This document shows, one piece after another, positions 52,865 to 58,856 of a stretch of 58,856 bases of DNA; within the stretch, counting starts at the first letter, position 1; every line of letters starts with the position of its first letter. Under the pieces are notes generated by a model. It made no database searches. It was not told the origin of the DNA and saw only the letters and a list, made by a program, of their open reading frames with translations. This stretch comes from a virus. The position numbers were made by a program, and so were the translations under genes. The DNA is taken from IMG/VR virus record IMGVR_UViG_3300001715_000002, positions 1 to 58,856 of that record; one strand, 5' to 3'.

Positions 52865-53709
52865 AACGAACCATCAGTCGCGGCCTTATGTTGGCCTCCC
52901 TCATCGTCTTCGGACTGGGGTTATCCGCATCAGTCATGGCGGACAACTTGCGCATCTCTACCGGCGCGTCGGGCGGCACCTATCACAACGTCTTCGGGGT
53001 GAATCTCGCCGACATCATGCGCGAGCAAGGATTCCAGCCGCAAACCCTGACGTCCAAAGGTAGCGCGGAGAATCTGGATCGCATTGCCAGTGGCGAGACA
53101 GACGTGGGCTTCACTCAGGCCGACGCACTCGCACTATGGCTGACCAAGAACCCCGGTGCCGGCGTCGAAATCCTGGGAAAGCTCGGGCAGGAATGCGTCT
53201 ACCTCGCCGTGTCCGATAGTGGCGACGTGCAGGATGAATCGGATCTCGATAACGCCGGAGCCAGCATCGCCGTCGGTGATCAGGGATCGGGCTCGGCCAT
53301 GACCTGGGACTACCTGCGAACGCTCAACGAGGACTACCAGAGCGCGTCGACCTACTACCAGGGCGGTATTCGTGCGCTGGCAAAGGTCAAGACTGGCGAA
53401 CTGGATGCGTTCCTGTGGGTGACGTCACCCGAGAACCTGAATCACAAGTTCCTCCAGGCAGTGCGCACCAGCGGGTCCGGCATGCATCTGGTCGATGTGG
53501 ACGACTACGGGCTCAACAACAAGCTGCCCAACGGCGAGCAGGTCTACGAGTTCCGTGATGTCGAGCTTGAAGACGCTATGTTCGCCGACACGGTCGAAGT
53601 CCCCTGCACCTCCGTGCTGGTCGTTGCCAGTCGCGATCTCAATGACAACGCCCTCGAGACCGTCGCCACCGCCGTGATGATGAACGGCAACCGCATCAAG
53701 GGTCAGTAA
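52861..53709 (+). CDS. Exported TAXI-type solute-binding protein
   Basis: This 282-residue protein has a signal peptide (about residues 1-27, cleavage at VMA-DN), then LRISTGASGGTYHNVFG (the STGxxGGTY ligand loop of the TAXI family), LTSKGSAENLDRIASGETDVGFTQAD (the GSxxNLxxIxxGExDxGxxQxD block) and a late DAFLWVTSPE. TAXI proteins are periplasmic receptors of TRAP transporters for organic acids or amino acids. There is no transporter membrane subunit nearby, apart from the small membrane protein upstream. Cargo function in a phage is unknown. Confidence 0.88.
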   Translation: MKRTISRGLMLASLIVFGLGLSASVMADNLRISTGASGGTYHNVFGVNLADIMREQGFQPQTLTSKGSAENLDRIASGETDVGFTQADALALWLTKNPGAGVEILGKLGQECVYLAVSDSGDVQDESDLDNAGASIAVGDQGSGSAMTWDYLRTLNEDYQSASTYYQGGIRALAKVKTGELDAFLWVTSPENLNHKFLQAVRTSGSGMHLVDVDDYGLNNKLPNGEQVYEFRDVELEDAMFADTVEVPCTSVLVVASRDLNDNALETVATAVMMNGNRIKGQ

Positions 53710-53721
53710 CGACCCAACCCG

Positions 53722-53741
53722 GAGCCGCTGTCCGGCGGCTC
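53722..53741 (+). terminator. Hairpin after the TAXI-like gene
   Basis: GAGCCGC and GCGGCTC form a 7-bp stem with a TGTCCG loop. No T-run. Confidence 0.45.
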
Positions 53742-53829
53742 TACCAAACATCTTTCTACCAATCCCGACGCCTCCCCGATGGCGTCACAACCAAGTTACG
53801 TCCTGAAATCGACAACTGAGGGTATCCCC

Positions 53830-54138
53830 ATGAGACACGAAATCGGTGATCGCGTCGGCGCCATCCAGAGCGCCAACAAAGAGGAAGTCCGACTGCTCGG
53901 CTACGGCACCTTCGGTGGCTACAAAGTGCCGCCTCTCGAGAGCGGTGGTATGGGCGCCGGACTGCATCACGCCGGCTATGCCAACCCTTTCATCAAGCTC
54001 GACAGCGGTGAGGAAGTCTTCGGCTGTGAGTGCTGGTGGGGGCCGGAAGACAAGGTCAAGGAGATGATCGGCGAGCGTCCGGTGATCAACGTAACTGTCG
54101 CGGAAATGCGCCAGTCGGAAGAGGTCTCCGAGGAATGA
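53830..54138 (+). CDS. Hypothetical protein with GCECWWG motif
   Basis: The start at 53830 is behind GAGGGT. This 102-residue protein has a YGTFGGYKVPP block and a VFGCECWWG segment (two Cys, two Trp). I have seen similar short sequences in phage genomes but know no function. Basic/acidic mix, no membrane span. It overlaps the next gene by 4 bp. Confidence 0.55.
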   Translation: MRHEIGDRVGAIQSANKEEVRLLGYGTFGGYKVPPLESGGMGAGLHHAGYANPFIKLDSGEEVFGCECWWGPEDKVKEMIGERPVINVTVAEMRQSEEVSEE

Positions 54139-54362
54139 ATCTGATTGAAAACCACCCGATGCTCGGCGTGACGGTGGACTACGAGCATGACGGTTCCACG
54201 ATCACGGGCGTCGTCACCGGCGTCCGTAAAGGCAATCCCATTCTCAACGTCCGCACCGGGAGCGAGAACAGCGATGCCTATCGCCTGAGAATCAAGCCGG
54301 ATGACGGTAGCCGTGCGATCTGGACCGAAAGTCTCGCGGCAGGCGGAGATATCACGGCATGA
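54135..54362 (+). CDS. Small beta-rich hypothetical protein
   Basis: This 75-residue protein starts in the overlap with the previous stop. Several short beta segments around a GVVTGVRKGNPILNV core suggest an SH3-like barrel. No function known. It overlaps the next gene by 4 bp. Confidence 0.5.
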   Translation: MNLIENHPMLGVTVDYEHDGSTITGVVTGVRKGNPILNVRTGSENSDAYRLRIKPDDGSRAIWTESLAAGGDITA

Positions 54363-54580
54363 GCGTCGTCGCCCTCTTCCTGATCGGGAATCTCGTCTCC
54401 GTGTCCTGTGTGATTGCCGCTCTGCTAATCGCGCTTCGCCAACTTCCCGGCTGGGGCTGGTTCCTGTTCATCGCCGTCATCTGTCATGCATCGATCAAAA
54501 CTGACGATCTGGACCCCGCGAAATCGCTGTCGAGTGCCAGCGTCATCGGATCGACACTGGACGAAGAGAACAAAGAGTAA
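54359..54580 (+). CDS. Small membrane protein
   Basis: A 73-residue product with hydrophobic spans at about residues 2-25 and 31-45 and an acidic soluble tail. It is coupled to its neighbours by overlapping start and stop codons. Function unknown. Confidence 0.5.
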   Translation: MSVVALFLIGNLVSVSCVIAALLIALRQLPGWGWFLFIAVICHASIKTDDLDPAKSLSSASVIGSTLDEENKE

Positions 54581-54585
54581 TCGCC

Positions 54586-55038
54586 ATGAACGATGCACAC
54601 ACCCCCAACAAGCCTCACGACGCCGACAAGCTCGTCTCGATGATGAAAGACCTGGAGCTGATCCTTCGCATCGTCAGCACCATGCAGGAGCGCGCCTACA
54701 CCGCCAACAAAGCGAAGCGCGAGGCTCAGGAAAAAACACTCAGCGAGGAACGCGGCAGGATCGCGCTCGACATCATCTGTCACTGGCTCAATCACGGCGA
54801 CGTGCGTCAGTTCCAGATGGCCAATGCCCGGCTGACGATGATGCTCCACATTCACCCGTCGCGGGTTGAGAAGACCGTCGAAGAGCTGGCCAACGTCTAC
54901 GAGCGCCATCTCACCCGATTGCTGTCCGGCGCCATCAAGCGCGAGCAGACAGCTCATAACCAGCACGTCGAGCAATTCGCTCAACGCCTCAAGAAATTGC
55001 CATTCACAGGAGCCGCGCCATGTGGATTGTTGCGCTGA
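54586..55038 (+). CDS. Helical hypothetical protein
   Basis: This 150-residue protein is nearly all helix. It has no catalytic motif. It overlaps the membrane gene at 55020 by 19 bp. Unknown role in the early arm. Confidence 0.5.
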   Translation: MNDAHTPNKPHDADKLVSMMKDLELILRIVSTMQERAYTANKAKREAQEKTLSEERGRIALDIICHWLNHGDVRQFQMANARLTMMLHIHPSRVEKTVEELANVYERHLTRLLSGAIKREQTAHNQHVEQFAQRLKKLPFTGAAPCGLLR

Positions 55039-55334
55039 TCTTCGGGGCCATCCCAGCAATGATTTTCTTCGACTGGACCGACTACGAAGACCCGATCTCG
55101 CTCGCTCTCACCCTGACCTACTGGACCTTCCTGATGATGTCGGTCTTCTACCTGTTCTGGGCGACGTTGATCGGCTATCGCCGGCACCACAAGGCAGGAC
55201 GAGATAACCCGCTTCGCTATCGCATCAACTACGCCATCATCATCGGCTCCGTAATGGGCGCCGGTATCGGTCCCATCTTTGGCTCAGCCGGGACGATGAT
55301 GGCCATTCTCCCCACCATCGCTTTCAACCTCTAA
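55020..55334 (+). CDS. Three-span membrane protein
   Basis: This 104-residue protein has hydrophobic stretches at about residues 2-17, 32-54 and 74-102 separated by a basic loop (GYRRHHKAGRDNPLRYR). Starts behind GGAGCC. Function unknown; superinfection exclusion is possible. Confidence 0.5.
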   Translation: MWIVALIFGAIPAMIFFDWTDYEDPISLALTLTYWTFLMMSVFYLFWATLIGYRRHHKAGRDNPLRYRINYAIIIGSVMGAGIGPIFGSAGTMMAILPTIAFNL

Positions 55335-55343
55335 GGGAAACTC

Positions 55344-56654
55344 ATGACTGCTATGCCCGCCATCGAACGTTGCCCCGGCGACACCGTTTACGAACTGATC
55401 ATCAAAGCCAAGCTGGCCAACCTGGTCACACGAAAGGCGCTGATCGCCGAACTACTTAACGTCGAGGGGGATGCCTTTGCTCGACGCCAGGAGGTGATGC
55501 ATTTTCTCTACTCGCCTCTTGTGCGCTTCAACGTGAAGCCGAAGAAAGACTGGATCGTCGGCACTGATGTGCCAACCGCTACATGGCCACAAGCCCGAGA
55601 ACTGCTGCTTCAACTGTCGAAGCGCGAGATCACCGGCAACGCTGCCAAGGAAGCGGCGGAGAACATGATGGCTACACTCAGCCCAGTCTACGCCGACCTG
55701 TTCAAGCGATGCCTCGAGAAACGGCCAGACGCGGGTATGGGGGCCACGATCGTCAACAAAGAGCTGCCGCGCTATATCCCCCAGTTTAAATGCTCTCTGG
55801 CGGCCCCGTTCGAACTTCAACGCTGCAAATGGCCAATGATCGTTCAGCCCAAACTGGATGGCGTTCGAACCCTGGCACACGTCGACATGACTCAGGGCAC
55901 CGTGAAGCACTACAGCCGCGAGGGACTGGAGTTCACCTCCAACGCTCACCTGAACGAAGACCTGATTCGCCTGGCTCACGCCATCGGCCAGATCATCGGT
56001 GAGACGAACGGTATCGTGCTGGACGGCGAGGTCTATGGGGAGAACTTCAAGGAGACCATCAGCGCGACACGCAAGAAGGATGGCTCCTGCGCCACGACCA
56101 AGTTCCACATCTACGATTTCATCCCGGCAGCCGACTTCTTCGATCAAGCGTCACACACCATCCAGCAGGAGCGCTCGAAGACCATTCTTGCCGCCTGCGA
56201 CACGATCAAGATGGAAACGGTCCACTGGGTAGCCAGCCGGGTAGCGCGTAGCCTGGAGGACGCCATGACCGCCTACGAGACATTCAAGGCTGCTGGCTAT
56301 GAAGGTGCGGTGCTCAAAGACCCGAGTGTTACCTATCGGTTCAAGCGCGGCTTCCACTGGATCAAGATGAAGCCGGAAGAGACGGTCGATCTGCTCATCA
56401 CTGGCTGGGAAGAAGGAACCGGCAAGTATGTCGGTCAGATTGGCGCGCTGATCGTCGATTACAGCGGGGTGAGTGTTCGGGTAGGCTCCGGGCTTACCGA
56501 CGCGCTACGCGTCTCCCTGTGGGCTGAGCGCGATGATCTGGAAGGTCGTATGATCGAGGTTAGCTACATGGAAGAAACGCCGGACAAGTCCCTGCGCCAC
56601 CCGGTCTTCGTCTGCTTCCGCGACCTCCCGGAAGCCCCTGGCAGCAAGGTCTGA
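55344..56654 (+). CDS. ATP-dependent DNA ligase
   Basis: This 436-residue enzyme has the nucleotidyltransferase motifs: motif I QPKLDGVR with catalytic Lys170, motif III LDGEVYG, motif IV YEGAVLKD and motif V WIKMKP, plus a C-terminal OB fold with VRVGSGLTD. An N-terminal helical region of about 140 residues precedes the catalytic domain. It seals nicks after phage replication or recombination. It ends the arm, just before palindrome 15. Confidence 0.93.
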   Translation: MTAMPAIERCPGDTVYELIIKAKLANLVTRKALIAELLNVEGDAFARRQEVMHFLYSPLVRFNVKPKKDWIVGTDVPTATWPQARELLLQLSKREITGNAAKEAAENMMATLSPVYADLFKRCLEKRPDAGMGATIVNKELPRYIPQFKCSLAAPFELQRCKWPMIVQPKLDGVRTLAHVDMTQGTVKHYSREGLEFTSNAHLNEDLIRLAHAIGQIIGETNGIVLDGEVYGENFKETISATRKKDGSCATTKFHIYDFIPAADFFDQASHTIQQERSKTILAACDTIKMETVHWVASRVARSLEDAMTAYETFKAAGYEGAVLKDPSVTYRFKRGFHWIKMKPEETVDLLITGWEEGTGKYVGQIGALIVDYSGVSVRVGSGLTDALRVSLWAERDDLEGRMIEVSYMEETPDKSLRHPVFVCFRDLPEAPGSKV

Positions 56655-56656
56655 AC

Positions 56657-56678
56657 GGTAAGTAAGCATTTGCTTACT
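56657..56678. promoter_or_regulatory. GTAAG-family palindrome 15
   Basis: GTAAGTAAGCATTTGCTTAC at 56658-56677. The outer half-sites are intact, the centre differs. It contains the -35 of the promoter below. Confidence 0.75.
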
Positions 56679-56698
56679 ATGCTGGACAACGGTATAAT
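56670..56698 (+). promoter_or_regulatory. Consensus-like promoter starting within palindrome 15
   Basis: TTGCTT (56670-56675) and a perfect TATAAT (56693-56698) are 17 bp apart. The -35 lies inside the palindrome, so a bound regulator would block it. Confidence 0.6.
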
Positions 56699-56704
56699 TG
56701 ACAT

Positions 56705-56777
56705 TGCACCAGCAGGCGCAGTGCGTTGGTTGTGATTTGGGAGAAAGGGACACCCTAAGCGTGTCCCTATTTTTTTG
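56705..56777 (+). ncRNA. Candidate 70-nt small RNA
   Basis: From the predicted start near 56705 to the terminator there is room for about 73 nt and no ribosome-bound gene. It ends in a clean 8-bp hairpin and eight T. The phage also encodes an Hfq-like protein. It could alternatively be the terminator of the ligase transcript, with the promoter firing rarely. Confidence 0.45.
56746..56777 (+). terminator. Strong intrinsic terminator
   Basis: AGGGACAC and GTGTCCCT form a perfect 8-bp stem, 7-nt loop, then A and eight T. Confidence 0.9.
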
Positions 56778-56865
56778 TGTAAAAATTCATGTCTGCCCAT
56801 TAAAGAAAATGTGACATTATTCGCGCATAAAATGATAGTCACAGAATTTTTTACAGGGGTCGGAA

Positions 56866-57996
56866 ATGAGCGTTTCGCTAATCTTATCGATAGCGTTATT
56901 CATCTGTATCTTTTATTTCGCCTATTCACTGTATTCGACTATTAAGCCAAACCGTTTTCTGGACACACGAAAGCGTGCGTTCAAAAACGTGTTGGTGGCT
57001 GCCTTTTCGATATATGTGGCGGTGTTGGTCAACCAGCGATATGTCGATTGGGTTAGTGAAAATACTCAACAGGTCGCCGGGAAGCAGAACACCTCACAAG
57101 TTGAAGCCGCCGATCAGCAGAAGCCAGTCGATACCGAAAGCGAAAAATCAGAATCAGCCATGAAGGTGTCGACTCAGGATTCCCCGGCACCACAGACCTG
57201 CGGAACGGAAGGGATCGTCTTCAATGACGTCGTTGCGGTCAGTGGATCGAATGACATTCACGAGTCACCTGGGAAAGACACCCCTCGCCTCGTGAATGAG
57301 AAAGCCACGAAGGCATTAGGTAAGACCTTCTATCAGAGCGTCGATTCATCAACCTCTGTGCGCCGACTCTGCGTGCAGTCTGACTGGACCGAGATTCAAA
57401 TCGTTTCGCCAGACTGGCTGACGCACGTCCACGGCTGGGTTCCCTCGACAGCTCTGCGACAGATCGAGACCGATCAGAGCGGCAAGCGCCAATACGTCGA
57501 AGAGGATATCTACTGGGATAAGGACACATCGAAGTTCAAACCTCAAATCATCGCCGCAGTAAATCGCATCTCGCGGGAAAATGCGCAATGCGTGAAGCCT
57601 GAGCCGAGCCTGGTTGCCAAATCACCGAGCAAAAGCAAGGCTGGCGATCCGGTCTTCTTCCTGACCTGTGAGAATGCCAAAGGGCAGATGTTCAACGTGT
57701 GGTTCCGGCCCGATGAAGTGAAAGATCAAACCCATTCTTTCGCGGCGATCAAACCGCTCGACCGGACAGTCGCTGTCAATTCCTGCGAGGCGGCAGCCAA
57801 GAACGCAGCCACCCACCCCTCGACCGTCGACTTCTCTCGCATCATGGAACTGGGCTATGCCACACAGCCGTCCGGGCGTTCAGAAGTTATCTCGTCCTTC
57901 ACGGCCAAGAACTCCTTCAATCTGGAACTGAAATACCAGATTCGCTGCCTGTTCGATGGGAATCAGATGATCGAGACGAGCATCTGGGAAATTTGA
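56866..57996 (+). CDS. Membrane-anchored SH3-like protein
   Basis: This 376-residue protein has two hydrophobic spans (about residues 3-25 and 41-58), a polar Glu/Ser/Gln linker to about 105 and a periplasmic beta-rich part with ESPGKDTPRLVNEKA and HGWVPSTALR, the typical ending of an SH3b domain. The rest (about 200-376) is of unknown fold with four Cys. It may bind the cell wall or sense the envelope. Possibly a lysogenic conversion protein. Start behind AGGGG. Confidence 0.6.
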   Translation: MSVSLILSIALFICIFYFAYSLYSTIKPNRFLDTRKRAFKNVLVAAFSIYVAVLVNQRYVDWVSENTQQVAGKQNTSQVEAADQQKPVDTESEKSESAMKVSTQDSPAPQTCGTEGIVFNDVVAVSGSNDIHESPGKDTPRLVNEKATKALGKTFYQSVDSSTSVRRLCVQSDWTEIQIVSPDWLTHVHGWVPSTALRQIETDQSGKRQYVEEDIYWDKDTSKFKPQIIAAVNRISRENAQCVKPEPSLVAKSPSKSKAGDPVFFLTCENAKGQMFNVWFRPDEVKDQTHSFAAIKPLDRTVAVNSCEAAAKNAATHPSTVDFSRIMELGYATQPSGRSEVISSFTAKNSFNLELKYQIRCLFDGNQMIETSIWEI

Positions 57997-58004
57997 TAGG
58001 CAAA

Positions 58005-58032
58005 GGGCGCCTCGGCGCCCCGGTATTATTTT
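58005..58032. terminator. Terminator between convergent genes
   Basis: GGGCGC and GCGCCC form a stem with a CTCG loop; a T-rich tail (TATTATTTTTT) follows. It overlaps the last bases of the convergent minus-strand gene. Confidence 0.75.
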
Positions 58033-58430
58033 TTAGCCAAATCTGCCTCCTCAAACAGTTTAGCGAGGTGTGCTTGAACTTTGCGGAGTTCGGGCGTGTC
58101 CATAACCGTAACGCCCTCGTTCTCTGCGGTCTCGCACGTATCTGGTGAACCTCCTGCTGCCACTTCTCGAACATGAAGCGTGTTCTGAAAGTCCTGTTCT
58201 AGATGAGCGGTAGAGAAAGGATGGTTTGGATCAGCAGCGCGATCTGCTACCCCTCTCCAAGAATGGATTTCCTTGTTTGCCCTTCTCCAAGTCATATCGG
58301 GCTCAGACTTGACCAAATTTAGAGCCGCCTGCTCTCTAGCTTTATCTTCACCGTATCTTGCCTTGCAATTCTGAAAACCGCGTTCATGGGGAATAGAAGC
58401 ACCTACGCACTTAGTGACATCGTCTGACAT
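58026..58430 (-). CDS. Hypothetical protein near the integrase
   Basis: The start at 58430 is behind GGAGG on the minus strand; the longer frame to 58604 has no such site. The 134-residue protein is soluble and charged, with Cys, Trp and His but no motif I recognise. It is transcribed in the same direction as the integrase, from which it is separated by 130 bp. Could be a moron or an excision-control gene. Confidence 0.5.
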   Translation of the reverse strand: MSDDVTKCVGASIPHERGFQNCKARYGEDKAREQAALNLVKSEPDMTWRRANKEIHSWRGVADRAADPNHPFSTAHLEQDFQNTLHVREVAAGGSPDTCETAENEGVTVMDTPELRKVQAHLAKLFEEADLAKK

Positions 58431-58560
58431 AAATTGCACCTCCGATGCGTTGTGTTGGGTTTGTTGAGGTCGTCCCCGACGGACACGATGACTTTTTAAC
58501 AATAGGGTCACGTAATCGATATTCAAGTCAGAATGTAAGATATTTCCTACAAAGATTAAA

Positions 58561-58856
58561 TCAGAGTTTACTGATATTAGGTGGCCTAGTGATATTTGGC
58601 CCACCTTGAGTGTCGGCGATCGCGTTTAGAGTGTTGCTCAAATGCTGCTGCCGGATATGGCCATAGTTCTTGATCGTAGTCTCGATGTCCGAATGCCCCA
58701 TGAGCTTGCTCACCGACAGGAAGTCGGCACCAGCCATGATGAGCTGACTCGCGAAGTTGTGCCGTAGCGTGTAAAGGTCCATGTCATCGGGCAGGTCACA
58801 CAACGACTTGATCCGCGTCCAGGGCTTCCTGAGACCACCTTTCGACAGTCGCTTCC
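58561..58856 (-). CDS. int: Tyrosine integrase, C-terminal part (cut by window edge)
   Basis: The reading frame is open to the end of the window; a TTG at 58803 is not needed as start. Residues read PWTRIK, then LYTLRHNFASQL with the catalytic Arg and His of the RxxH box in RHNF, followed by LMGHSDIETTIKNYGH, containing the second His and the nucleophile Tyr. It is the catalytic end of a phage-type site-specific recombinase. The N-terminal domains lie outside the window. Confidence 0.92.
   Translation of the reverse strand, partial: KRLSKGGLRKPWTRIKSLCDLPDDMDLYTLRHNFASQLIMAGADFLSVSKLMGHSDIETTIKNYGHIRQQHLSNTLNAIADTQGGPNITRPPNISKL

Overview
The window looks like almost a whole genome of a temperate, tailed phage (siphovirus with a lambda-type tail), either free, plasmid-like or integrated. 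The bulk composition is GC-rich. A gammaproteobacterial host, perhaps Halomonas-like, is an inference from the close match of the encoded seryl-tRNA synthetase to the E. coli type and from overall codon use. No clear host flank is visible: phage genes reach both ends, and the right end cuts through a tyrosine integrase on the minus strand. I found no tRNA, rRNA or CRISPR array.

Layout. 1-6.7 kb is an accessory region of small orphan genes on both strands, two exported proteins (one resembling Rap1a/Tai immunity proteins), long non-coding stretches with iteron-like repeats, and a 1.29-kb island (4666-5951) with two genes in which every GG is followed by A and every CC is preceded by T. 6.8-8.1 kb encodes a complete seryl-tRNA synthetase. 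8.2-10.9 kb holds two small genes and, on the minus strand, a small basic protein and an SF2 helicase. 10.9-14.6 kb is a tightly overlapping six-gene cassette: two ParB/Srx-like proteins, an ABC-type ATPase, an HEALH zincin-like protein, a GNAT-like acyltransferase and a small winged-helix-like protein. A 1-kb non-coding region follows, and from 15.6 kb come the terminases, portal, scaffold, capsid, connectors, tail tube, gpG/gpGT with a programmed -1 frameshift, tape measure, gpM, gpL, gpK and a 2526-residue gpI-J-like tip protein. 38.9-43.9 kb has a holin, an M15 endolysin, two paralogous receptor-binding or fibre proteins and a second holin-like protein. 44-56.7 kb is replication and metabolism: PhoH, an Hfq/Sm-like protein, DnaB-like helicase, CPFR zinc-binding protein, primase, several tiny membrane proteins, an exported TAXI-type solute-binding protein and an ATP-dependent DNA ligase. 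The right end has a membrane-anchored SH3-like protein, an unknown minus-strand gene and the integrase C-terminus.

Two features tie the genome together. Fifteen copies of a 20-22-bp palindrome (idealised GTAAGTAAGNNCTTACTTAC, built on a 4-bp GTAA/TTAC period) lie only between genes, mostly just upstream of a transcription unit. This suggests a genome-wide regulon under one DNA-binding protein. Two of them carry a -35 box spaced 17 bp from a -10 box and are followed by a strong terminator, predicting short RNAs of about 70 and 115 nt. A second motif, TTACGCGT, was found six times, again only outside genes. The Hfq-like protein, the predicted small RNAs, the shared operators and the acyltransferase cassette are the most likely places for undescribed biology; the trinucleotide-depleted island is the strangest sequence signal.
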